35,458 bases of DNA from Pseudomonas sp. UFMG81 (GTDB lineage: Bacteria > Pseudomonadota > Gammaproteobacteria > Pseudomonadales > Pseudomonadaceae): contig NZ_JACAFQ010000003.1 in NCBI RefSeq assembly GCF_015354575.1, positions 145,766 through 181,223 of the forward strand. Direction: 5' to 3'. The notes under the pieces were generated by a model, which searched no databases, was not told the DNA's origin, and saw nothing but the letters and a program-made list of their open reading frames with translations. Each line of letters begins with the position of its first letter. The stretch's first letter is position 1. Shown here in pieces: positions 26,594-34,229 of the stretch. The position numbers and the translations under genes are program-made.

Positions 26594-26712
26594 CCTGTAG
26601 GAGCGGCCTTGTGTCGCGAAAGGGTCGCGAAGCGGCCCCAGGATCTGTGCAGCACCGCTGAGCCCTGGGGCTGCTGCGCAGCCATTTCGCGACACAAGGC
26701 CGCTCCTACAGG
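26594..26712. repeat. REP-type inverted pair between dgcA and dgcB
   Basis: CCTGTAGGAGCGGCCTTGTG and its inverted copy ending CTCCTACAGG, with inner GGGGCTGCTGCGCAGCC. Same family as 15893-16009 and 18597-18717. It lies inside an operon, directly between two genes whose products work together. Confidence 0.88.
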
Positions 26713-26767
26713 GGTCCGCGCTGCCCTTGGGCGTGGCGCAAGAATCCAGCTGTTGTGGGAGCCTCCC

Positions 26768-28720
26768 ATGTTGAACACCCTTCTACCCATCCTGCTGTTC
26801 ACCGCGCTCGCCCTGGCGGTGCTCGGCGCCCTGCGCCGGGTGCGCATGTGGCGGCGCGGGCGGCCGAGCAAGGTGAACCTGCTCGGTGGCCTGCTGGCCA
26901 TGCCGCGGCGCTACCTGGTGGACCTGCACCACGTGGTCGAGCGTGACAAGTACATGTCCAAGACCCACGTGGCCACCGCCGGCGGCTTCGTGCTCTCGGC
27001 CGTGCTGGCGATCCTGGTGCACGGCTTTGGCCTGCACAGCAAGGTCCTCGGCTACGCGCTGCTGGTCGCCACGGTGGTCATGTTCACCGGTGCTTTGTTC
27101 GTCTTCAAACGCCGCCTCGACCCACCTGCGCGCCTGTCCAAGGGCCCGTGGATGCGCCTGCCCAAGAGCCTGCTGATGTTCGCGGCGAGCTTCTTCATCG
27201 CCACGCTGCCGGTGGCCGGCATCCTGCCCGAAGGCACCGGTGGCTGGGTGCTGGTGGCACTGCTGGGCGTTGGTGTGCTGTGGGGCGTGTCCGAGCTGTT
27301 CTTCGGTATGACCTGGGGCGGGCCGATGAAGCACGCCTTCGCCGGTGCCCTGCACCTGGCCTGGCACCGCCGCGCCGAACGCTTCGGCGGTGGCCGCTCC
27401 ACCGGCCTCAAGCCGCTGGACCTGGAAGACCCGAACGCGCCGCTGGGTGTGGAAAAACCGGTCGATTTCACCTGGAACCAGTTGCTCGGTTTCGATGCCT
27501 GCGTGCAGTGCGGCAAGTGCGAAGCCATGTGCCCGGCGTTCGCCGCGGGCCAGCCGCTGAACCCGAAAAAGCTCATCCAGGACATGGTCATCGGCCTGGC
27601 CGGTGGCACCGACGCGCAGTTCGCCGGCAGCCCCTACCCCGGCAAGCCGATCGGCGAGCATGGCGGTCATCCGCACCAGCCGATCGTCAATGGCCTGGTC
27701 GACGCCGAAACCCTGTGGTCGTGCACCACCTGCCGTGCCTGCGTGGAGGAGTGCCCGATGATGATCGAGCACGTCGATGCCATCGTCGACATGCGCCGCC
27801 ACCTGACCCTGGAAAAGGGCGCCACCCCGAACAAAGGCGCCGAAGTGCTGGACAACCTGATCGCCACCGACAACCCCGGCGGCTTCGCCCCCGGCGGGCG
27901 GATGAACTGGGCGGCCGACCTCAACCTGCAACTGCTCAGCGAGGTGAAGCGTACCGAAGTGCTGTTCTGGGTCGGCGATGGTGCCTTCGACATGCGCAAC
28001 CAGCGCACCCTGCGTGCCTTCGTCAAAGTGCTCAAGGCCTCCGGCGTGGACTTCGCCGTGCTTGGCCTGGAGGAGCGCGATAGCGGTGACGTGGCCCGTC
28101 GCTTGGGCGATGAAGCGACCTTCCAGCAACTGGCCAAACGCAATATCCAGACCCTGGCCAAGTACCAGTTCCAGCGCATCGTCACTTGCGATCCGCACAG
28201 CTTCCATGTGTTGAAGAACGAATACGGTGCCCTCGGTGGCGACTACCAGGTTCTGCACCATAGCACCTACATCGCCGAACTGATTGCAGCCGGCAAGCTC
28301 AACCTCGGCCAGCACAAGGGCGGCAGCGTCACCTACCACGACCCGTGCTACCTGGGCCGTTACAACGGCGAGTACGAGGCCCCGCGCGATGTGCTCAAGG
28401 CCTTGGGCATCGAAGTGCGCGAGATGCAGCGCTCGGGCTTCCGTTCCCGTTGCTGCGGCGGTGGCGGCGGTGCGCCGATCACCGACATCCCCGGCAAGCA
28501 GCGTATCCCCGACATGCGCATGGACGATATCCGCGAGACCGAGGCCGAGCTGGTGGCGGTGGGTTGCCCACAGTGCACCGCGATGCTCGAAGGCGTGGTC
28601 GAACCACGCCCACAGATCAAGGACCTGGCCGAGCTGGTCGCCGACGTACTGATCGAAGACGAGGCCCCGGCGAGCGCCAAGTCGCAAGCCACTAAACGTG
28701 AACCTGCGGAGGTGCACTGA
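26768..28720 (+). CDS. dgcB: Dimethylglycine demethylase subunit DgcB (membrane iron-sulfur protein)
   Basis: A 650-residue electron-transfer partner of DgcA, from the ATG at 26768 (MLNTLLPILLFTALALAVLG) with GGGAG 6 bases upstream; the open frame to 26609 is REP sequence. Membrane segments are at about 4-22, 75-95, 100-118, 135-155 and 160-180. Two ferredoxin-type clusters follow: CVQCGKCEAMCP (245-256) and CTTCRACVEECP (319-330). A heterodisulfide-reductase-like CCG domain is C-terminal (HDPCYLGRYNG, then RCCGGGGGAP at about 561). It likely passes electrons to the quinone pool or the ETF pair next to it. Its stop overlaps the next start (TGATG). Confidence 0.93.
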   Translation: MLNTLLPILLFTALALAVLGALRRVRMWRRGRPSKVNLLGGLLAMPRRYLVDLHHVVERDKYMSKTHVATAGGFVLSAVLAILVHGFGLHSKVLGYALLVATVVMFTGALFVFKRRLDPPARLSKGPWMRLPKSLLMFAASFFIATLPVAGILPEGTGGWVLVALLGVGVLWGVSELFFGMTWGGPMKHAFAGALHLAWHRRAERFGGGRSTGLKPLDLEDPNAPLGVEKPVDFTWNQLLGFDACVQCGKCEAMCPAFAAGQPLNPKKLIQDMVIGLAGGTDAQFAGSPYPGKPIGEHGGHPHQPIVNGLVDAETLWSCTTCRACVEECPMMIEHVDAIVDMRRHLTLEKGATPNKGAEVLDNLIATDNPGGFAPGGRMNWAADLNLQLLSEVKRTEVLFWVGDGAFDMRNQRTLRAFVKVLKASGVDFAVLGLEERDSGDVARRLGDEATFQQLAKRNIQTLAKYQFQRIVTCDPHSFHVLKNEYGALGGDYQVLHHSTYIAELIAAGKLNLGQHKGGSVTYHDPCYLGRYNGEYEAPRDVLKALGIEVREMQRSGFRSRCCGGGGGAPITDIPGKQRIPDMRMDDIRETEAELVAVGCPQCTAMLEGVVEPRPQIKDLAELVADVLIEDEAPASAKSQATKREPAEVH

Positions 28721-29952
28721 TGAGCGACATCATCCGCCGCGACCCACGCGCCGAGTGGATCGCCCGTAACCGCCTGCACCCGCTGCATGCAGCGATGCAG
28801 ACGCAACAAACGAGCTGGATGGGCCCCAATGGGCTGATGCGCAAGAACCCCCACGCCATCGCCGCCGGTTTTATCGGCCCCAGCGGTATCAAGCGCATCG
28901 ACCGCAGCGGCGTCCAGCAGGGCACCGGTGTCGGCGGGCGGCGCACGGCGGCAGCCGAAGTGCAGCTGCCGCTGCACCAGGTGGCTGCGCCTGCGTTCTA
29001 CATCGCCGTGGTGCCCGACATGGTCGGTGGCCGCCTCGGCAGCCACGACCGCGACCTGCTCGGCCTGGCCCACAGCCTGGCCGGGCATGACGGCGCGGTG
29101 CTGGCGGTGGTGTTCGGCGAACACAAGGAAAGTAACTTTTCCACAGCTGGGGTCGACCGCCTGCTGGTCATCGAGGGCGAGGCCTTCGAAGGTTATGCAC
29201 CGGAGCAACTGGTCCAGGGCCTGCGCGCTGTGGATAACCAATTCGCCCCGCGTCACTGGCTGCTGCCCGATAGCCGCACCGGTGGCGGTGAACTGGGCCG
29301 ACGCTTTGGCGCAGCCCTGGGCGAGCGCCCGGCGACGCGGGTGTGGCAGGTCAAGGACGGCCAATGCATCGGTCGTGCTGGCGCGGGGCAGCAGGACATC
29401 CAGCGCGACGTGCCACGGCTGATCCTGGCAGCCGCCGAATGCGCCGAGCCGGTGAGTGAAACCCGCCACGAAGCCTTGCCCGTTGAGTTGTCCACAGGCG
29501 TGGCGCGCAGCCTGTCGCGGATCGAAGACCTCGGCTCGGTGGCCGTGGACCCGGCTGCCATCGCCATGGCCGAAGCCGAGTTCATCGTCTCCGGTGGCAA
29601 CGGCGTCAAGGACTGGGACCTGTACCACCAGGCCACCCAGGCCCTGGGCGCCACCGAAGGCGCCTCGCGCGTGGCGGTGGACGACGGCTTCATGCCGCGC
29701 AACCGCCAGGTTGGCGCCACCGGCACATGGGTCACGGCGCGGGTCTACGTGGCGGTGGGGATCTCCGGGGCCATTCAGCACCTGCAAGGTATCGGCGCCT
29801 GCGACAAGGTGGTGGCGATCAACATGGACCCTGGTTGCGACATGATCAAACGTGCCGACCTGTCGGTGATTGGCGACAGCTCGGCGATTCTCAAGGCACT
29901 GATCGAGGCTGTGGACAACTACCGCAGCGGCGGCCAGCGCGACGCGGCATAG
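28720..29952 (+). CDS. etfA: Electron transfer flavoprotein alpha subunit of the dgc cluster
   Basis: A 410-residue ETF alpha/FixB-type protein. The C-terminal FAD domain is plain: VSGGNGVKDWD (about 288), SRVAVDDGFMPRNRQVGATG, VGISGAIQHLQGI and AINMDPGCDMIKRADL. The usual alpha subunit is about 310 residues; the extra is an N-terminal stretch of about 80 (MSDIIRRDPRAEWIARN...) with no recognised domain. TGATG overlap with dgcB shows tight coupling. With etfB it presumably accepts electrons from DgcAB, separate from the fatty-acid ETF. Confidence 0.92.
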   Translation: MSDIIRRDPRAEWIARNRLHPLHAAMQTQQTSWMGPNGLMRKNPHAIAAGFIGPSGIKRIDRSGVQQGTGVGGRRTAAAEVQLPLHQVAAPAFYIAVVPDMVGGRLGSHDRDLLGLAHSLAGHDGAVLAVVFGEHKESNFSTAGVDRLLVIEGEAFEGYAPEQLVQGLRAVDNQFAPRHWLLPDSRTGGGELGRRFGAALGERPATRVWQVKDGQCIGRAGAGQQDIQRDVPRLILAAAECAEPVSETRHEALPVELSTGVARSLSRIEDLGSVAVDPAAIAMAEAEFIVSGGNGVKDWDLYHQATQALGATEGASRVAVDDGFMPRNRQVGATGTWVTARVYVAVGISGAIQHLQGIGACDKVVAINMDPGCDMIKRADLSVIGDSSAILKALIEAVDNYRSGGQRDAA

Positions 29953-29963
29953 GGGCAGTGAGC

Positions 29964-30734
29964 ATGAGTACCAAAGTGATCAGCCTGGTGTCGATTGGCG
30001 CCCACCCCAGCTCCGGCCGCGCCCGCCGCGCCGAGCAGGACGCCCGCGCGGTGGAGCTGGGCTTGCAGCTGGCTGGGGATAACTTGCAGGTGGTGCATGC
30101 CGGCGACCCCCGTGAAGAGGCCCTGCGCGCCTACCTGGGCATGGGGCTGGAGCACCTGGATGTGCTGGAGCAGCCGGCAGGCGCCGATGTGCTGGGCGTG
30201 CTGGGCGATTACCTGCGCGATGCTGGCGCTCAGTTGGTGCTGACCGGCAGCCAGGCCGAAACCGGTGAAGGCTCGGGCATGTTGCCGTTCCTGCTGGCCG
30301 AGAAGCTGGGTTGGCCGCTGGTGGTCGGACTGGCCGAGGTGGAGTCGATCGAGAACGGCACCGCCCAGGTGTTGCAGGCGCTGCCACGCGGCCAGCGGCG
30401 CCGGCTGAAAGTGCGCCTGCCGTTGCTGGCGACTGTGGATAACGCCGCACCCAAGCCCCGGCAGAGCGCGTTCGGCCCCGCCCGGCGCGGGGTACTGGCA
30501 GCACGCAACGTTGCGGTGGTGGAGGATCCAGTGCTGGGCGAAGACGCCCTGCAGCCCGCCCGCCCACGCCCCAAGCGGCTCAAGGTGATAAAGGCAAAGA
30601 GCGGTGCTGACCGGATGAAGGCCGCAACGGCCAAGGCTAGTGGGGGTGGGGGCAAGGTGCTCAAGGATGTTTCTCCACAGGAAGGTGCAGAGGCCATTCT
30701 GAAGCTGTTGGTGGAGGAGGGGGTGTTGCGCTGA
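29964..30734 (+). CDS. etfB: Electron transfer flavoprotein beta subunit of the dgc cluster
   Basis: A 256-residue ETF beta/FixA-type protein, start at 29964 (MSTKVISLVSIGAHPS); the open frame extends further upstream but inside etfA. The AMP-binding fold is recognisable from VLTGSQAETGEGSGMLPFLLAEKLGWPLV and LPRGQRRRLKVRLPLLATVDN. The tail carries a Lys/Ala/Gly-rich linker (about 205-235), then VSPQEGAEAILKLLVEEGVLR, the recognition end of the family. Last gene of the dgc cluster. No intrinsic terminator is seen after it. Confidence 0.92.
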   Translation: MSTKVISLVSIGAHPSSGRARRAEQDARAVELGLQLAGDNLQVVHAGDPREEALRAYLGMGLEHLDVLEQPAGADVLGVLGDYLRDAGAQLVLTGSQAETGEGSGMLPFLLAEKLGWPLVVGLAEVESIENGTAQVLQALPRGQRRRLKVRLPLLATVDNAAPKPRQSAFGPARRGVLAARNVAVVEDPVLGEDALQPARPRPKRLKVIKAKSGADRMKAATAKASGGGGKVLKDVSPQEGAEAILKLLVEEGVLR

Positions 30735-31629
30735 AAGGCGCATCGTCCGGGCCACCCCGCCAACGCGGAGCAAGTCAGAGCAAGTCACAGCGGCGAACCG
30801 CCGCTCCTACAGGTTATGCCCTTGTGGGAGAGGCGGTTGGTCGCTGCGCCTTGCCCGTGATGGGGCTTTACTGACTCTCCACTTCTCGACAAGCCATTTC
30901 CGGCTACCTCATACCTTTCCTGTGCATAACTCCCCTCATCACAGACTTCAGGCCCACCGTCTCCAAATCACGACCTCCGTTACCCACCGATTCTGTTCAT
31001 CATCGTGTGGATAAAGTGTTCGCGCTTGGCTGTGGATCAGGTACCGCAAGGGTTTGCAGAGATTGATCAAAATACGAGCACGTCACTGAAACATTAAAGT
31101 AGGCGTGGGCTCCTGGTGCCCCGATCATTTGCCCACAATCCCTGTTGGTCGGCCTGTGGATAATCTGTTTGGTCTTGGCTGTATCCCTACTGCCACAAGG
31201 TATTGAATGAATTGAACAAAAAATGCTCAGGCGCCCGTGAGTCGCACTCAACACCCATGATTTCAGGGCCTGCATGCAGATATGCACAGCCGATAATGTG
31301 CTGCGTATCGTTGTTAACAAAGTCTGTTGGTGCCTCTGTGGAAAAGTTGTTCGAACACGGCTCGAGCCCATGATTTCAGGGGCTTACGAAGGATTGCTGT
31401 TTTTTTGACCAGTTTCAATGCAAGAGCTGTTGGCGAAACCTCCGCACGATCTGTGGATAAGCACAGCTTCAAGCGGCCAACACGGGGTCTGAACACCTGA
31501 CATTTTTGCTAGTTATGCCTGTCCCCACCCAATGATACGGTGATGCCAGATGAGTGCAGAGTGGACTATGGGGTCCTTTTGCGCTGAGCCCCGTGCTTGA
31601 AGAGCCGATGTTAATAGAGGAAATCTTGA
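30735..31629. other. 895-bp gene-free region with diverged tandem repeats and DnaA-box-like 9-mers
   Basis: No plausible gene on either strand. A decayed REP lies at about 30787-30866 (CGGCGAACCGCCGCTCCTAC, then CTTGTGGGAGAGGCGG). From about 31000 the composition is AT-richer than the flanks. Repeat units start at TGTGGATAA 31006, TGTGGATAA 31155, TGTGGAAAA 31337 and TGTGGATAA 31452. Units 1 and 2 also share TGTT and CTTGGCTGT further on, then CAAGG, and ATTGA-CAAAA at the far end, so they are homologous over about 75 bases. CTGTTGG precedes units 2, 3 and 4. CCCATGATTTCAGGG occurs twice (31253-31267 and 31367-31381). Confidence 0.7.
31006..31460 (+). repeat. Diverged direct repeats, each opening with a DnaA-box-like 9-mer
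   Basis: Three exact TGTGGATAA (31006, 31155, 31452) and one TGTGGAAAA (31337), plus TGTGGATCA at 31031, all in the same orientation. TGTGGATAA is the complement of the E. coli DnaA box TTATCCACA. Spacings between unit starts are 149, 182 and 115 bases, so the array is irregular and decayed. Confidence 0.65.
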
Positions 31630-32532
31630 ATGGCAGATATTAAACTCATCGCCACGGATCGTCTTCAAAGCCCAGTTGCCTATTCGGATGGGGCCGATAT
31701 TGCAAACAGCGCATTTACACCTTATGGCTTTACAGTCGTGTCAGACAAATCCCCGGTCACAGGTTTTACTGGGCAATTGTGTGAGCGAGGCCAGGGCTTT
31801 TATTTGTTGGGTAATGGCAGGCGAATGTTCAACCCGGCTTTGGGGATATTTTATTCGCCGGATGTCGAGCATAGTCCATTTGGCCCGGCCGGAATAAATT
31901 ATTACATGTATTGCTATGGAAATCCGGTGAGATATCATGACCGCAGTGGTCGACTTGGTGAGGATGACATAGCGCGACTACCCAGTTGGGAGATCAGTAC
32001 GGACGATGCGGTTATGATTGCATCTATCGCGGCTAATACGGTTGGAGCTTTATCCCCCCTGATAGTAATTGCGAATAGCATAAGAGTTGGCGCTCTACCC
32101 TCAGCTTCAACGGCTTTTGCGTCCCTGGCAGGCTCCGTTTCTGGTTTGGTGGGTTTATATATGGATGTGAAATTTTTACTTGGGGGCAATCAGGGCGATA
32201 GCATGATGAGGCTTGCACCTCCTGTGGCTGTAGCGGTGGCAAGTCTCATTGGTATGGGCGTGGCAATGCGAAAAGATAATATCTCTTCGCAAAACAAAAA
32301 GGTCGACGCAGCGACAAGTATAGGGGCAAGTGAGTCTGTGAGCTTGACGACACTGGCTGGGCAGGAATATGAAGCGCAGAGCGCGAGAAAAAGATCTACG
32401 AACGATCTTCGTGGCGTAGGTCCCAATATCAGCCCTAAAGATCGACCTGCAACCCCAGCTGGACCAGGACGCGATATTCCAGCGGCTGGAAGATGGGGCT
32501 CTAAGTTTAGCTTTTCATTTGTTAAGCGGTAA
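31630..32532 (+). CDS. Stand-alone Rhs-core protein with unrecognised C-terminal region
   Basis: A 300-residue protein. Residues about 45-107 match the RHS-repeat-associated core end: GFTGQLCERGQGFYLLGNG, RRMFNPALGIFYSPD, SPFGPAGINYYMYCYGNPV and DRSG. The canonical DP before the last glycine is DR here, so the usual self-cleavage boundary is degenerate. Residues 126-152, 158-185 and 195-213 are hydrophobic Ala/Val/Ile-rich segments; the rest is polar and Pro/Gly-rich, ending WGSKFSFSFVKR. The long YD-repeat shell of true Rhs toxins is absent; there is no signal peptide. Short orphan Rhs-core genes with variable tails are common in the P. putida group. Codon use is AT-richer than neighbours, suggesting transfer. 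GAGGAAATCTTG precedes the ATG. No immunity-like gene follows. Confidence 0.85.
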   Translation: MADIKLIATDRLQSPVAYSDGADIANSAFTPYGFTVVSDKSPVTGFTGQLCERGQGFYLLGNGRRMFNPALGIFYSPDVEHSPFGPAGINYYMYCYGNPVRYHDRSGRLGEDDIARLPSWEISTDDAVMIASIAANTVGALSPLIVIANSIRVGALPSASTAFASLAGSVSGLVGLYMDVKFLLGGNQGDSMMRLAPPVAVAVASLIGMGVAMRKDNISSQNKKVDAATSIGASESVSLTTLAGQEYEAQSARKRSTNDLRGVGPNISPKDRPATPAGPGRDIPAAGRWGSKFSFSFVKR

Positions 32533-32598
32533 AGACAATATCCAATATGTTTAGCAGTCGACAGCCTGGATGGATGTAGATGAGGACGGGTTATCTAA

Positions 32599-32629
32599 CC
32601 CTTGCCCGGCAACGAAGCACAGGCAAGGG
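32599..32629. terminator. Inverted repeat between the Rhs gene and gbcA
   Basis: CCCTTGCC (32599-32606) and GGCAAGGG (32622-32629) with a 15-base loop, between two convergent genes. No clear T-run on either strand, so it is only a possible bidirectional end. Confidence 0.4.
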
Positions 32630-32640
32630 GTGATAGAGAG

Positions 32641-33933
32641 TTACTGTGCTTTAATTTCTTTCAAATAGGCCGCTGGCTCCGCCCCCAAATTATTCAACAA
32701 CCGCTGGCTATACCAATCAATAAAGTTCACCACCCCAAACTCATAGGTCTTCGAATAAGGCCCCGGCTGATACGCCGTAGAGTTGATCCCGCGCTGGTTC
32801 TCTTCCGCCAACCGCCGGTCCTGGTCATTGGTCGCATCCCACACCTTGCGCATCTCTTCAGGGTTGTAGTCCACCCCTTCCACCGCATCCTTGTGCACCA
32901 GCCACTTGGTGGTGACCATGGTCTCCTGGGCGCTGATCGGCCACACGGTGAACACGATCATGTGGTCGCCCATGCAGTGGTTCCACGAGTGCGGCAGGTG
33001 CAGGATGCGCATCGAGCCCAGGTCGGGGTTCTGGATGCGGCCCATCAGCTTCTTGCACGCCACCTTGCCGTCCATGGTCATCGACACGGTGCCCTTGAGC
33101 AGCGGCATGCGCACGATGCGGTTACGCAGGCCGTGGCTCTTGTGCAGGTACGGGATCTTCTCGGCTTCCCAGGCGGCGGCCGAGGCGGCCACGTGGTCCT
33201 TGAATTCCTGGCTGGCGCGCGGGTCGTTGGTGTCGTCCCACTCCAGCAGGGTTTTCAACAGCTCCGGGTGCGAACCGTTGCAGTGGTAGCACTCGCGGTT
33301 GTTTTCCAGCACCAGCTTCCAGTTGGCTTTTTCCATCAAGGTGGTCTGCACCGCCACCTTGGTGTTCTCCATGTCGTACGGTTCCATGTAGTGCTCGAGG
33401 GTGGCGAGGAACTCGTCGATGGCCGGCGGGTTCTCGGCCAGGCTGATGAAGATGTAGCCACCGGCCACCTTCACGTTCACCGGCTTGAGGCCGTACTGGT
33501 TCATGTCGAAGTCGGCGCCCATCTCGGTGCCGGCGAACAGCAGGCGGCCGTCGAGCTCGTAGGTCCACTGGTGGTAGTGGCAGACCAGCTTGGCCACCTT
33601 GCCTTTGTCGCTGACGCACAGGCGCGAACCGCGGTGGCGGCAGACGTTGTGGAAGGCATGCACCTTACCTTCGGCACCGCGGATCACGATGATCGGGTTC
33701 TTGCCGATCTGCAGGGTGATGTAGTTGCCCTTGGTGGGGATCTCGCTGACCAGGCCGGCGATCAGCCATTCCTTGTGGAAGATCTCCTGCATGTCGATCT
33801 GGAACAGGCGCTCGTCGCTGTAGAACGGCTGCGGCAGCGAGTAGGTGCGCTCGCGGGTCTGCAGCATCTCGGCGGTGGCCTTGCGTGCAGGTTCCAGTGG
33901 ATCGCCCAGGCTCAGGGTTGCGGTGACGTCCAT
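32641..33933 (-). CDS. gbcA: Glycine betaine monooxygenase, Rieske oxygenase subunit GbcA
   Basis: Removes one methyl group from glycine betaine as formaldehyde, giving dimethylglycine; electrons come from GbcB. It has 430 residues from the ATG at 33933 (MDVTATLSLGD), with GAGGA 8 bases upstream. An in-frame ATG at 33966 has no ribosome site. The Rieske [2Fe-2S] ligands are Cys98, His100, Cys118 and His121 (CRHRG...CHYHQW); the mononuclear iron histidines are His217 and His222 in NNRECYHCNGSHPE. Convergent with the Rhs gene and divergent from gbcB. Both gbc genes are known GbdR targets. Confidence 0.96.
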   Translation of the reverse strand: MDVTATLSLGDPLEPARKATAEMLQTRERTYSLPQPFYSDERLFQIDMQEIFHKEWLIAGLVSEIPTKGNYITLQIGKNPIIVIRGAEGKVHAFHNVCRHRGSRLCVSDKGKVAKLVCHYHQWTYELDGRLLFAGTEMGADFDMNQYGLKPVNVKVAGGYIFISLAENPPAIDEFLATLEHYMEPYDMENTKVAVQTTLMEKANWKLVLENNRECYHCNGSHPELLKTLLEWDDTNDPRASQEFKDHVAASAAAWEAEKIPYLHKSHGLRNRIVRMPLLKGTVSMTMDGKVACKKLMGRIQNPDLGSMRILHLPHSWNHCMGDHMIVFTVWPISAQETMVTTKWLVHKDAVEGVDYNPEEMRKVWDATNDQDRRLAEENQRGINSTAYQPGPYSKTYEFGVVNFIDWYSQRLLNNLGAEPAAYLKEIKAQ

Positions 33934-34004
33934 CGTGTGGTCCTCGTGGCCGCGTGCGGCCGACAAAAGTGGCTAATCGTTGTTGTTTGCCGCAGGGCCG
34001 CTGC

Positions 34005-34013
34005 TGTGGATAA
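34005..34013 (+). other. DnaA-box-like TGTGGATAA in the gbcA-gbcB gap
   Basis: Exact 9-mer, same orientation as those at 29229, 30434, 31006, 31155 and 31452. It lies about 70 bases upstream of gbcA. Confidence 0.5.
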
Positions 34014-34124
34014 ACAGCGTGTTGTTTTGCCGAGGAGTGTGCGTCCGGGAAGGGAAAAGACCATATCTACGGGCGACATGGCCGCATCGAATTCCGACGC
34101 GCCAGCCCTTGTAGCGCGGGGCTG

Positions 34125-34186
34125 GTCGCGATAAGCACGCCGATGTCGCGGATGGGAATGTACACAGCCCCCGGCTTGCGCATTAT
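34125..34186 (+). promoter_or_regulatory. Candidate GbdR operator and promoter of gbcB
   Basis: GTCGCG occurs at 34125-34130 and 34145-34150, 20 bases apart, each followed by AT after 0-1 bases. Then come a -35-like TGTACA (34159-34164) and a -10-like CATTAT (34181-34186) with a 16-base spacer. The proximal GTCG lies 36 bases from the -10 and abuts the -35, the usual place for an AraC-type activator. Transcription would start near 34193, leaving a leader of about 37 bases. Confidence 0.5.
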
Positions 34187-34229
34187 CGGAGCCATAAGAA
34201 AGGCCGACTGTCGGCTGCTGGAGATGAAC

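Noticed and set aside
26783..28717. 644-residue minus-strand open frame
   Set aside because: Antisense shadow of dgcB; low-complexity His/Gln/Ala/Gly composition and no domain.
31006..31460. CRISPR array
   Set aside because: The units are long, diverged and unequally spaced; there are no near-identical 25-40-base repeats and no cas genes.
30990..31470. Chromosomal origin of replication (oriC)
   Set aside because: DnaA-box-like 9-mers are present, but none of the genes that flank Pseudomonas oriC (dnaA, rpmH, rnpA, gidA) are here and the boxes are widely and irregularly spaced.
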